Shown here: one piece after another, positions 1 to 8,579 of the stretch
Layout of the letters: each line of letters starts with the position of its first letter
How positions within the stretch are numbered: the first letter of the stretch is position 1
NCBI GenBank assembly: GCA_031292735.1
Contig: JARLGP010000219.1
Coordinates: 1 to 18,622 of the forward strand
Direction: 5' to 3'
Length of the DNA stretch: 18,622 nt
Origin: Holophaga sp.
Lineage (GTDB): Bacteria > Acidobacteriota > Holophagae > Holophagales > Holophagaceae
Position numbers and translations under genes: made by a program
The notes under the pieces: generated by a model
Seen by the model: only the letters and a program-made list of their open reading frames with translations
What the model was told of the DNA's origin: nothing
The model's database searches: none

Positions 1-1303
<1,303 letters not shown>

Positions 1304-1325
1304 CTACAGGAACAGGGGGGTGGCT

Positions 1326-2453
1326 TCAGCTGGGGTTGGCAAATTTAACGGGCATGAGGATGTAGCGGAAGCTCATGTCCTCGATGCTCGGGGACATGAA
1401 GATCCCTTGTCCCACATCGTCCTTGAACTGGTAGACGACCTCCTCTCCCGGGAGCCGTTCCAGGAGTTCCGTGAGGTAGTCGATGTTGAAGGCCAGCTCC
1501 AGCGGCTGCTCTTCCCCGGAAAAGGCCAGGGTGCCCTGGTTCACGCCTTCATCCGGGTGCTGGAAGAACACCCGCAGGTTGGGAAATTCAAAGAACAGGC
1601 GGACGTTCTTGTTGTAGTCGTCCTTCTTGAGGCCGACCACCCGGAGGGTCCGGAGGAAATCCTCCCGGTCGACGATGACCTTCTTGGGCAGTTCGGAGGG
1701 CAGCACCTTCTCGTAGGCCGGATAGTTGCCGGTCACCCGGCGGGTGGAGAACTTGAGTCCGGGCTGGTCCATGAACAGGCTGCGCTCGTCCCAGGAAAGG
1801 GTCAGCTGGCCGTCGTCGCCCAGGGAGGAGGGCAGCAGGTCCAGGGCCCGGCGCGGCACGATCAGCCGGGCATCGGTCTCCAGTCCGGTTTCGCAGGGCA
1901 CCTCCACCACCGCCAGGCGGAAGCCGTCGGTGGAGACCACCCGGATGAAGTGCTTGCTCAGATGCAGCAGGACGCCCGACAGGGCGGGCTTGGTGGCGTC
2001 CTTGCTCACCGAGATGGATCCCAGCTGGATGGCCCGGCGGAAGGCCAGGGCGGGCACCGTGACGACCGGCAAGCCCGGTTCAGGCTTGGGCAGCTCCGGG
2101 AAGCCCTCCCCCGGCTGGATGTTGTGTTCCGAGTTGAAGCCCTTGGCGCGGAGCCAGATGCGGTTGCCGGTATCCGGCCATTCCAGGGTCAGCAGCCCGT
2201 CCGGATAGACGCGAACCGTTTCGATGAACTTCTTGCCGGGAATCGCCACCACCCGGCTGCCTTGGCCCTCCACCGGAACCACGGCCTCGAAGGCCAGTTC
2301 CATGTCGGTGGCCTTGAGGGTCATTTCGTGATCGTTCACTTCCACCAGGATGTGTTGCAGGATGGGCAGCGTCACCCTCCGTTCCAGGGCATGCTTCAGA
2401 ATCCCCAAGGTCTTATCAAGACGTTCTTTTGAAACCTGTACTTGAAAGTTCAT
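1326..2453 (-). CDS. dnaN: DNA polymerase III beta subunit (sliding clamp)
   Basis: This is the ring-shaped processivity clamp that tethers DNA polymerase III to the template and serves as the docking hub for repair polymerases. The 375-residue product is slightly longer than the usual ~366. It starts MNFQVQVSKERLDKTL and carries typical beta-clamp segments: TLPILQHILVEV, DMELAFEA, the VVAIPGKKFIETVR stretch of domain 1, FSTRRVTGNYPAYEKVLP of domain 2, and the C-terminal YILMPVKF ending. The C-terminal hydrophobic region forms the partner-binding pocket in this family. The ATG at 2451-2453 is preceded by an AGGGTGAT ribosome binding site. It is second in the dnaA-dnaN-gyrB series, separated from dnaA by a 222-base spacer that may carry its own promoter. 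Confidence 0.97.
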   Translation of the reverse strand: MNFQVQVSKERLDKTLGILKHALERRVTLPILQHILVEVNDHEMTLKATDMELAFEAVVPVEGQGSRVVAIPGKKFIETVRVYPDGLLTLEWPDTGNRIWLRAKGFNSEHNIQPGEGFPELPKPEPGLPVVTVPALAFRRAIQLGSISVSKDATKPALSGVLLHLSKHFIRVVSTDGFRLAVVEVPCETGLETDARLIVPRRALDLLPSSLGDDGQLTLSWDERSLFMDQPGLKFSTRRVTGNYPAYEKVLPSELPKKVIVDREDFLRTLRVVGLKKDDYNKNVRLFFEFPNLRVFFQHPDEGVNQGTLAFSGEEQPLELAFNIDYLTELLERLPGEEVVYQFKDDVGQGIFMSPSIEDMSFRYILMPVKFANPS

Positions 2454-2486
2454 GAATCACCCTGATTATGCTGAGTGGAGAGCAAT

Positions 2487-2498
2487 CCTGCGGATATC
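2487..2498. repeat. Left arm of 12-bp perfect inverted repeat
   Basis: CCTGCGGATATC reads as the exact reverse complement of GATATCCGCAGG at 2610-2621, with 111 bases between the arms. The identity stops at both ends of the arms. The arm lies 34 bases upstream of the dnaN start codon, so it would fall in the dnaN leader. Confidence 0.75.
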
Positions 2499-2511
2499 GA
2501 TCCAAACCCTT

Positions 2512-2540
2512 ATTGTAGCTTGAAACTACGGCTCTGGGCA
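2512..2540 (-). promoter_or_regulatory. Weak candidate dnaN promoter
   Basis: On the minus strand TACAAT (2512-2517) resembles a -10 box. The hexamer 17 bases upstream, TGCCCA (2535-2540), matches the -35 consensus at only three of six positions. Position upstream of dnaN is the main argument. Transcription would start just inside the inverted-repeat pair. Confidence 0.25.
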
Positions 2541-2609
2541 GATGTGCTTCACGGGCCTGGAGCGGTGGATTGGCGCGTGGAAGCCCGGAACCGGGGAACG
2601 GGTGGTGAG

Positions 2610-2621
2610 GATATCCGCAGG
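2610..2621. repeat. Right arm of 12-bp perfect inverted repeat
   Basis: GATATCCGCAGG is the exact partner of the arm at 2487-2498. It sits 54 bases past the dnaA stop. Both arms contain the self-complementary core GATATC. Confidence 0.75.
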
Positions 2622-2675
2622 TGCTGCCGGCCGGGATCTGCCGTTCCTGTCGGTTGCGAAATAACTCGAATCAAA

Positions 2676-4052
2676 TCATTGGATGCTATTCAGCAGGGAG
2701 TGGACAATCTTGTGGAAATCGCCATCCTTCTGCATGCGGTTCTTGACGGAGTTGATGGCGTTCATCACCGTGCTGTGGTGCATGTTGTTGAAATTGTGGC
2801 CAATTTCGGTGAAGGAGGAGGCGGTGAGCTCGCGGGTGAGAAACATGGCCACCTGCCGGGGCAACAGGATGGCCTGCTGGCGCGACTTCTTCTTCATCAG
2901 GTCATTGAACGAAATATTGTAGGTCTCGGCGGTCATGCGGCAGATCCGTTCCATGGAGATGGAGGCGGTGGCCTCGTTGCCCGTGAGCCCCTGGAAGGCC
3001 AGCTGGGCCACCTCCAGGCTGGGGGAGACCCCCAGGAAGCTGCTCTGGAACACCACCCGGGTGAGCAGGCCTTCCAGGTCGCGCACGCTGCCCTTGGCCT
3101 TGTGGGCGATGAAGGTGATAACCTCCTCGCCCACTTCGGGCAGGTCCTTGAACACCTCGTCCTCCAGCTTCTTCCGCAGGATGGCCACCCGGGTCTCGAA
3201 ATCAGGCGGCTGGATGTCCGCCGTGAGTCCCCATTTGCACCGGGTGATCAGGCGGTCGTGGAGGCCTTCCAGCTTCTGGGGCGGCTTGTCCGAGGTGATC
3301 ACGATCTGCTTTCCGTACTGAAGCAGGTATTCCAGGATGTAGAAAATTTCCTCCTGGGTCCGTTCCATCTTGCCCAAGGTCTGGACATCATCCAGGAGCA
3401 GCACATCGTTCTGCTGGTACTTCTTGCGCATGGGCTCGGTATTCTTGGCCCGAATAGCAATAGTTAGTTCATTAAAAAAGTTATCCACCTTCAGGTAGAC
3501 GATCTTCAAGGCCGGGTTCTTGGCCAGTAGCCCCTTGCCGATTCCGATCATCAGGTGGGTTTTGCCCAGTCCTGACCCACCATATACGAACAAAGGATTC
3601 ATATTAAGGGATGAATTGGGCTTGCCGTGGCTTTCCACCACGGCGTTGGCCGCTGCGAAGGCGAGCTGGCTGTTGGGCCCCACCACGAACCGGTCCAGCG
3701 TGTAGCGCTGGAATCCCTGGGGAAAAGGCGAATTGACGACCGTTTCGGCGCCGGCCGGAGCGGCGGCCTTGGAACTGCTGGTGGTTTTCGGGGGTTTGGC
3801 ATCGCCGGCCACCATGAAGCCCAGCCTCAGGCTGGCCAGGTCGGACTGCACCAGCACATCATGGAATTCTTCCGCCAACTGCTGCTCGATCCAGATCCGG
3901 GCGGACGGGGAGGGCACCTGGATCAGCAGGGTGGTGCCGTCGAAATTGATTGCGGAACAGGGTTCGATCCAGTCGGCAAAGGTGCGCTCCGGCAGTCGCT
4001 GGGCGAGTCCTTTGCGCAGGGTTTCCCAGAGGGATTGTGGATCGTGTGACAT
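2676..4052 (-). CDS. dnaA: Chromosomal replication initiator protein DnaA
   Basis: This AAA+ protein opens the replication origin and recruits the replicative helicase. Its 458 residues are a normal length. Domain I is at about 1-80 and a short linker rich in Ala, Ser and Lys at about 85-110. The AAA+ core has Walker A GGSGLGKT at 158-165, Walker B LLLDDVQ at 218-224 and the Arg finger region TRCKWGL at 270-276. Domain IV is at about 365-458. The DNA-binding helix segment is recognisable (LPRQVAMFLTREL, then FTEIGHNF). However, the motif usually written GGRDHTTV reads NNMHHSTV at 422-429, so two residues normally involved in box recognition (Arg, Asp) are replaced by Met and His. The start is ATG 4050-4052. 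It is the first gene of the minus-strand cluster and divergent from rpmH. Confidence 0.97.
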   Translation of the reverse strand: MSHDPQSLWETLRKGLAQRLPERTFADWIEPCSAINFDGTTLLIQVPSPSARIWIEQQLAEEFHDVLVQSDLASLRLGFMVAGDAKPPKTTSSSKAAAPAGAETVVNSPFPQGFQRYTLDRFVVGPNSQLAFAAANAVVESHGKPNSSLNMNPLFVYGGSGLGKTHLMIGIGKGLLAKNPALKIVYLKVDNFFNELTIAIRAKNTEPMRKKYQQNDVLLLDDVQTLGKMERTQEEIFYILEYLLQYGKQIVITSDKPPQKLEGLHDRLITRCKWGLTADIQPPDFETRVAILRKKLEDEVFKDLPEVGEEVITFIAHKAKGSVRDLEGLLTRVVFQSSFLGVSPSLEVAQLAFQGLTGNEATASISMERICRMTAETYNISFNDLMKKKSRQQAILLPRQVAMFLTRELTASSFTEIGHNFNNMHHSTVMNAINSVKNRMQKDGDFHKIVHSLLNSIQ

Positions 4053-4273
4053 GGCGAGGTCCCAGTCTATGACGTCGAAATGGAGTCCGACCCGGAACGG
4101 GCGTCAGACCAATCTTGGGGTAGAGGCCCCAGAACTCCATTCCAGGTGCGGGAAAAGTACTTTAGCATTGCCATCCGGAAGCGGGGGCCACTCTTTAGGG
4201 TTGAGTGACGATTGAGCTCCTGGTAGCCTCGAAGGTTCGCCCTTTCCTTGCAGACGGGGCCATGAGGTGTTCT
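4053..4273. promoter_or_regulatory. Divergent control region between dnaA and rpmH
   Basis: This region must hold the promoters firing leftward into dnaA and rightward into rpmH-rnpA-yidC. For rpmH the best pair I find is TTGAGT (4201-4206), 17 bases, then TAGCCT (4224-4229). It is a weak match, 4/6 and 3/6. A small GGGG/CCCC hairpin (4116-4131) would lie in the dnaA leader. No clustered DnaA boxes are visible on either strand, so this spacer is not an obvious classical oriC. Confidence 0.45.
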
Positions 4274-4408
4274 ATGAAGCGGACTTTCCAGCCCAACAAC
4301 CGGCGCCGTGCCAAAACCCACGGTTTCCTAACCCGCATGAAGACGAAGAACGGCCGCCTGGTGCTGAAACGTCGTCGTGCCAAGGGCCGCCACGTCCTAG
4401 CACTTTAA
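4274..4408 (+). CDS. rpmH: 50S ribosomal protein L34
   Basis: This small, very basic 44-residue protein of the large ribosomal subunit begins [19 protein letters not shown] and continues through [19 protein letters not shown]. That is the diagnostic L34 sequence over its full length. The ATG at 4274 is preceded by a GAGGTG ribosome binding site at 4264-4269. An in-frame ATG at 4262 would add four residues but lacks comparable support. The rpmH-rnpA-yidC-khpB order facing away from dnaA is the classical arrangement near the origin. It is probably co-transcribed with rnpA, which begins five bases after the stop codon or possibly overlaps it. Confidence 0.97.
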   Translation: MKRTFQPNNRRRAKTHGFLTRMKTKNGRLVLKRRRAKGRHVLAL

Positions 4409-4413
4409 TTCGA

Positions 4414-4782
4414 ATGAGGGTAGCCGGGCGCTACCGGGTCGTGCAACGCCAGGATCACGCGGTTCCCAGTGTTGCTCCCCGCCCATTGCTGGGGCGGGAG
4501 CAGCTTCTGGACATCAGAGTCTGGCGTTGGGCCGGAGGCCTGGAACCCATGCTTCTGGTGAACGCGTCGAGGAAGCAGGGACGCGCCACCCAGCGCAACC
4601 GCTTCCGGCGGCGGGTACGCATGGCCTTTCTCAAGATCCTTCGAGAAGAACCTGGTCCGGACGATCTACGATATGTGGTATGGGTTCGCCCTGCACGGGG
4701 CGCACCAAAGGGCTGTCCATTCTCATTCCATGAAATCGAAAGCCAGCTTCGGCTGGCTCTGAGCCGTTGGGAAACTCGATGA
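4414..4782 (+). CDS. rnpA: Ribonuclease P protein component
   Basis: This is the protein cofactor of RNase P, which helps the catalytic RNA mature the 5' ends of tRNAs. The chosen start gives 122 residues, a normal length. The diagnostic basic motif is at 61-69 (RNRFRRRVR), preceded by LLVNASRKQGRAT, which corresponds to the usual VSKKVGKAV strand. The N-terminal part is divergent. The family's usual RF..V pattern is only loosely echoed by RYRVV. The ATG at 4414 has no clear ribosome binding site, so coupling to rpmH is likely. The same frame stays open back through all of rpmH to a GTG at 4267, so a longer start nested around rpmH cannot be excluded. The stop overlaps the yidC start (ATGA). 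Confidence 0.9.
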   Translation: MRVAGRYRVVQRQDHAVPSVAPRPLLGREQLLDIRVWRWAGGLEPMLLVNASRKQGRATQRNRFRRRVRMAFLKILREEPGPDDLRYVVWVRPARGAPKGCPFSFHEIESQLRLALSRWETR

Positions 4783-6386
4783 AAAACCGGAACATGCTGA
4801 TCTTTGTGGTCCTGAGCGTCCTGCTGCTCGGGGGCTACAACCTCCTGATGACGCGCTTGAACCCGCCCCGCCCGGCCATCGTCCAGACCCAGGGTCCGGC
4901 GCAGGCCCCGGTCCCTTCGGCGCCAGCCAAGGCTTCCGTCGCTACCTCGGCCGCGCCCCTGCCTCCGGTGGGGGCTGTGGATCCCTTGGCCAGGGTCAGC
5001 TTCCAGAACGATGCGCTCAAGCTCACCTGGCGCAAGGGTGATGGCGCCCTGGTGCAGGTGGAGTGGAATGACGGCACCGAGTTCTTCCCCGAGGCCAAGC
5101 AGAAGGACGGCACCGAGCTTTCCAAGGACTTCCCGGGCCTGGGCGGCGCGGTCAACACGCGGTTCGAAGGGGAGCCCCAGATTGCCGGCACCCCTGAAGG
5201 CCACACGGTGACCTTCCGCAACGGCCAGGGGGACCAGCTCACCTACCTGGTGCCAGCCCAGGGCCACGTGGTTTCCATGGAATGGGCTTCGCCCCGGGGC
5301 GCCGCCCTCAACCTGCTGCCCAAGCCCAGCAACGCCCTGGAAGTCCAGGGTCTGGGCCGGATGTTCACCATTGAACACGGATCCATCAAGGCCGTGGCCT
5401 GGACCGCCATGCTGAAGGATCCCTTCTTCAGCTTCCTGGGCTCCAAGCGCAAGGACCTTCCGCCCGCCTCCCGCTGGCTGGGCATGGATGCCGGGACGGA
5501 CCCCAAGAAGCCCACCCAGACCACCCATTACTTCGCCGCCATCTGGGACGTCTCCCGGGAAACCGTGCGGAACCTCGACAGCACCCCGGGCTACCTGCTG
5601 ACGCCGGATGGCACCGGCAAGGCCTCCGCCCGCCTCTACCTGGGCCCCAAACAGTCGGAAGCGCTGGGCCTGTTCCACGCCCCGGGCCAGCCGGAGGAAG
5701 GCAAGATGTTCAAGCAGGTGGTGGACTTCGGCTTCTTCGGGCTGGTGGCCCAGTTCCTGTTCTACATCCTGCGCGGGCTGCATTCCGTGGTGCCCAACTG
5801 GGGCTGGTCCATCATCCTGCTGACCGTGGTCATCCGCGGCGCCCTGTGGCCGCTGAACACCAAGACCACCGTGCAGATGGTCCGCATGAAGGAACTGGAG
5901 CCGTTCCAGAAGGCGCTCCAGGCCAAGTACGAGAAGTTCGGCAACGACATGGCCAAGAAGGCGGAAATGCAGAAGGAGCTCATGGCCTTCTACAAGAAGA
6001 ACGGGCACAACCCCATGGGCGGCTGCCTGCCCATGCTGCTGCAGATGCCGGTGTTCTTCGCCCTGTGGTCCATGCTCAACGCGGTGTTCGAGCTGCGTCA
6101 CGCGCCCTTCCTCGGCTGGCTGACCGATCTTTCCGCCCAGGATCCCTTCTACATCCTTCCGGTGCTCATGGGCGTGTCCATGATCATCCAGCAGGCCATG
6201 ACCCCCGCGGTGGGCGATCCGGCCCAGCGGAAGATGATGATGGTCCTGATGCCGGTGATGTTCTCGTTCTTCTTCGCCAGGACGCCTTCAGGGTTGTGCC
6301 TCTACTACCTGATGTTCAACATCATCGGCATCCTGCAGACCTGGCTGGTGATCAAGACCTACAAGCCCCAGCCCGTCGTGGCCTGA
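4779..6386 (+). CDS. yidC: Membrane protein insertase YidC
   Basis: This inner-membrane insertase works alone or with SecYEG to place proteins into the membrane. The 535-residue product is of the Gram-negative type. It has an N-terminal membrane anchor at about 6-24, a Pro/Ala linker, a large periplasmic domain to about residue 310, and then the conserved insertase core. The core carries the hydrophilic-groove arginine (Arg353 in VVIRGALWPL), a cytoplasmic charged helical hairpin, MGGCLPMLLQMPVFFAL, and the last helices containing PSGLCLYYLMFN. The ATG at 4779 overlaps the rnpA stop. A TTG four codons upstream is less likely. yidD, often found between rnpA and yidC, is not present. Confidence 0.96.
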   Translation: MKNRNMLIFVVLSVLLLGGYNLLMTRLNPPRPAIVQTQGPAQAPVPSAPAKASVATSAAPLPPVGAVDPLARVSFQNDALKLTWRKGDGALVQVEWNDGTEFFPEAKQKDGTELSKDFPGLGGAVNTRFEGEPQIAGTPEGHTVTFRNGQGDQLTYLVPAQGHVVSMEWASPRGAALNLLPKPSNALEVQGLGRMFTIEHGSIKAVAWTAMLKDPFFSFLGSKRKDLPPASRWLGMDAGTDPKKPTQTTHYFAAIWDVSRETVRNLDSTPGYLLTPDGTGKASARLYLGPKQSEALGLFHAPGQPEEGKMFKQVVDFGFFGLVAQFLFYILRGLHSVVPNWGWSIILLTVVIRGALWPLNTKTTVQMVRMKELEPFQKALQAKYEKFGNDMAKKAEMQKELMAFYKKNGHNPMGGCLPMLLQMPVFFALWSMLNAVFELRHAPFLGWLTDLSAQDPFYILPVLMGVSMIIQQAMTPAVGDPAQRKMMMVLMPVMFSFFFARTPSGLCLYYLMFNIIGILQTWLVIKTYKPQPVVA

Positions 6387-6396
6387 GGAGGATCCC

Positions 6397-6861
6397 ATGC
6401 GCAAGTCTTCCCTTCCGCTGGAACAAACCCCTGAGCTGGTGACCCGCTGGTGCGGCAAGCTCGGCCTCACGGTGACCGCCGCTTTCGGCCCGTCCGGGGA
6501 CGAGGCCCTGTTCCCGAACCGGCTGGTCCTGTCCGGGCCCGACGCCTCCTGGCTGACCAGCAACAAGGGCCAGGCCCTGGACGCCCTGCAGTTCCTCTTG
6601 CACGAGGCCCAGGGTGAACGGGAGGAGGGCAAGCTGGCCTACCTGGACGTGGAATCGTTCCGGCTGTTCCGGATGAAGGAGATCATCGCCATGGCCGGGT
6701 TCGCCAGCGAAAAGGCCAAGGCGTTCGGCAGCTACACCTTCACGTCGCTGAGCCCGCGCGAGCGGCGCTGGGTGCACATGGTGCTGAGTCGGCAGCCCGG
6801 CTTCGCCACCGAAAGCGAAGGCACCGGCACCTTCAAGGCCCTGAAGGTCACCCGGCTCTAG
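6397..6861 (+). CDS. khpB: KhpB/Jag-type KH-R3H RNA-binding protein
   Basis: This is a single-strand RNA-binding protein of the Jag/KhpB family, whose members act as RNA chaperones linked to envelope synthesis and division. The 154 residues hold a KH-like region at about 12-80, with the family's ALDALQFLL helix. The usual GxxG loop is degenerate (TSNKGQ). An R3H domain is at about 119-154, with Arg123-x3-His127 in RERRWVHMVL and the typical TESEGTGTFKALKV ending. The N-terminal Jag domain of many homologues is missing. The ATG at 6397 follows a strong TGAGGAGG site that overlaps the yidC stop region. It is the last gene of the rpmH operon and ends nine bases before a strong terminator. Confidence 0.88.
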   Translation: MRKSSLPLEQTPELVTRWCGKLGLTVTAAFGPSGDEALFPNRLVLSGPDASWLTSNKGQALDALQFLLHEAQGEREEGKLAYLDVESFRLFRMKEIIAMAGFASEKAKAFGSYTFTSLSPRERRWVHMVLSRQPGFATESEGTGTFKALKVTRL

Positions 6862-6869
6862 GGTTTCCC

Positions 6870-6911
6870 ACAAGCAAAAGACGCGCTCCGAAGAGCGCGT
6901 CTTTTGCTTGT
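6870..6911. terminator. Strong bidirectional intrinsic terminator
   Basis: A perfect 19-bp stem (6870-6888 paired with 6893-6911) closes on a 4-base loop. It is GC-rich at the top (GACGCGCTC) and flanked by AAAAG / CTTTT runs that provide U-tracts in both directions. Read leftward, the loop is TTCG closed by C-G, the very stable UUCG tetraloop. It sits exactly between the convergent khpB stop (6861) and malic enzyme stop (6925) and should end transcription of both. Confidence 0.93.
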
Positions 6912-6924
6912 ACTTCCGTATTCG

Positions 6925-8457
6925 CTATTCGTCGGCGCTGCCGGCCACGGCGACGATCTTGCCGCGGATCTCGGCGATGGTGGCGGCGAGGACGTTGTCG
7001 ATCATGCTCTTGGGCGGGGTCTTGATCTTGTCGCGCTCCATGAGCAGCTGGACCATCTCGCGGTTCTCCTTGATGTCGTGATCGGCCTTCTGGAACACCT
7101 CGGCCGGGGTCATGCTGCGCTGGGCGACGCCGTCCTCGATGGCCTGGGCGGCCACGTCGGCGGCCTCCTGGGGGAACACGTCCACGTCATCCATGGTGGG
7201 CATGATGTGGTCCACGTCCATGCCGCGCTTCTGCTGGACCTTGGCCATGGAGTGGGCGGCGGCGATGGCCATCTTGTCGGTCACCCGGCTGGCGTCCACC
7301 AGCAGGCAGCCCTTCAGCAGGCCGGGGAAGCACATGGAGTTGTTCACCTGGTTGGCGAAGTCGCTGCGCCCGGTGGCGACGATGAGCGCGCCGGCTTCCT
7401 TGGCTTCGTAGGGGTAGATCTCCGGCACCGGGTTGGCGCAGGCGAACACGATGGCCTTGGGCGCCATGAGCTCGATCCATTCCTTCTTCACCACGCCGGG
7501 TCCCGGGGTGGACAGGGAGCAGAGGATGTCCGCGCCCTTGCAGGCCTCCCGGATGTCGTCGATGCGGTTGGGGTTGGTGCGCTGGCAGATCTCCCACTTG
7601 CGGTAGAACCGGGCGTCGGCCTTGACGTCGTCCCGGCCGGCGTGCAGGCCGCCCTTGGAGTCGAACACGATGACGTTCTTGGGGTCCATGCCCTCGGTGA
7701 GCATCAGCCGGACGATGGTGGCGTTGGAGGCGCCGGCGCCGTGGAACACGGCCTTGACGTTCTTCCAATCCTTGCCCGCCAGCTTGATGGCGTTGATCAT
7801 GCCGGCCAGGGTGACGCAGGCGGTGCCCTGGGCATCGTCGTGCCACACCGGGATCCCGCAGTCCTGCAGGCTGTCCAGCACCTTGAAGCAGTTGGGCTGG
7901 GAGATGTCCTCCAGGTTCACGGCGCCGAACGATGGCGTGGCCATGCGCACGAAGTCGATGATCTTCTGGGCGTCGTGCTCATGCTTGCCCATGGCGCGGA
8001 AATCGAAGCCGGCCTTGTAGGCGCCGGGCTCGGTGTGGGAATTGATGCAGAGCGCCATGGCGTCCACGCCGCCCAGGTAGTACATGAGGAAGGCCTTGCC
8101 CTCCATCACGCCCAGGCCGCCGCTGGGGGTGCAGTCGCCGTCGCCCAGGACCCGGGTGGAATCGGAAACGATGGCCACCAGGTTGCTGCGGTTGGACAGG
8201 TTGTAGGACTGCATGTTGTTGTCGCTGATGGCGGTGGAGATGGCCGAGACGCCGGCTGTGTAGTAGACGCCGAACCAGCCGAAATCATAGATGCCGGCCT
8301 TGGGGATCATGGTCATCTTGCCGCCGTAGAACTGGTGCGCCTCGAGGGACAGGCGCTTCAGGAAGATGGTTTGCGCCTTGGCCACTTCTGCGGGAGTCAA
8401 GTCCTTTGGAAAAAGGTCTTTGAGGTTCTTGAGATCGAGATAGGCTGGGAAGCTCAT
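6925..8457 (-). CDS. NAD(P)-dependent malic enzyme
   Basis: This enzyme catalyses oxidative decarboxylation of malate to pyruvate and CO2, yielding NAD(P)H, and links the TCA cycle to pyruvate. Over 510 residues the malic enzyme signatures are in order: YYTAGVSAIS at 65-74; VLGDGDCTPSGGLGVMEGKA at 103-122, which includes the likely catalytic lysine in MEGK; NLEDI at 181-185; PVWHDDAQGTA at 203-213 for metal binding, where the family more often has PVFHDDQHGTA; and the dinucleotide-binding loop FHGAGASNA at 238-246. They are followed by VFDSKGGL, CANPVPEIYP and ATGRSDFANQVNN. It belongs to a divergent bacterial subgroup. Cofactor preference cannot be called. The ATG at 8455-8457 follows GGAGGAG. 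It has its own promoter and terminator and runs opposite to both neighbours. Confidence 0.93.
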   Translation of the reverse strand: MSFPAYLDLKNLKDLFPKDLTPAEVAKAQTIFLKRLSLEAHQFYGGKMTMIPKAGIYDFGWFGVYYTAGVSAISTAISDNNMQSYNLSNRSNLVAIVSDSTRVLGDGDCTPSGGLGVMEGKAFLMYYLGGVDAMALCINSHTEPGAYKAGFDFRAMGKHEHDAQKIIDFVRMATPSFGAVNLEDISQPNCFKVLDSLQDCGIPVWHDDAQGTACVTLAGMINAIKLAGKDWKNVKAVFHGAGASNATIVRLMLTEGMDPKNVIVFDSKGGLHAGRDDVKADARFYRKWEICQRTNPNRIDDIREACKGADILCSLSTPGPGVVKKEWIELMAPKAIVFACANPVPEIYPYEAKEAGALIVATGRSDFANQVNNSMCFPGLLKGCLLVDASRVTDKMAIAAAHSMAKVQQKRGMDVDHIMPTMDDVDVFPQEAADVAAQAIEDGVAQRSMTPAEVFQKADHDIKENREMVQLLMERDKIKTPPKSMIDNVLAATIAEIRGKIVAVAGSADE

Positions 8458-8496
8458 GGCTCCTCCGTAGAAGGGTGATGAAATCCGGGAGGCCCG

Positions 8497-8520
8497 GGTT
8501 TCCCTCGGCCGGGGGAAACC
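8497..8520 (-). other. Hairpin in the malic enzyme leader
   Basis: GGTTTCCC (8497-8504) and GGGAAACC (8513-8520) form an 8-bp perfect stem around an 8-base loop, extendable by two G-C pairs across one wobble. It lies in the predicted leader of the malic enzyme mRNA, 40 bases upstream of the start codon. It has no U-tract, so a terminator role is not supported. A protein-binding or RNA-stability role is possible. Confidence 0.5.
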
Positions 8521-8579
8521 TGGTGGCGGGGATCCGTTGAAAAATCGGGTTAAGAAGAACTGGGTCGGCTAGGCTCAGA

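Larger units (their letters stand above)
2454..2675. other. dnaA-dnaN spacer; possible origin or control region
   Basis: This 222-base spacer carries no gene I can support. It is framed by a perfect 12-bp inverted repeat (2487-2498 and 2610-2621). It also has modestly AT-rich patches at about 2495-2530 and at 2648-2675, next to the dnaA stop. Reading both strands I find no TTATCCACA-type DnaA box. It is a candidate for part of oriC by position only. It could equally be just the dnaN leader and promoter. Confidence 0.35.

Noticed and set aside
3481..3489. TTATCCACC inside dnaA as a DnaA box.
   Set aside because: It encodes the conserved KVDNFF segment of DnaA itself, differs at the last base, and stands alone.
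5671..5686. TGTTCCACG at 5671 as a further parS site.
   Set aside because: Only the left half matches. The right half is unrelated coding sequence of yidC.
4455..6101. A 548-codon minus-strand frame antisense to rnpA and yidC.
   Set aside because: Same reason: repetitive composition, no ribosome binding site or domain, and YidC on the other strand is unambiguous.
6904..8478. A 524-codon plus-strand frame antisense to the malic enzyme.
   Set aside because: Its start lies inside the terminator stem and the translation is a His/Gly/Val-rich shadow of the malic enzyme codons.
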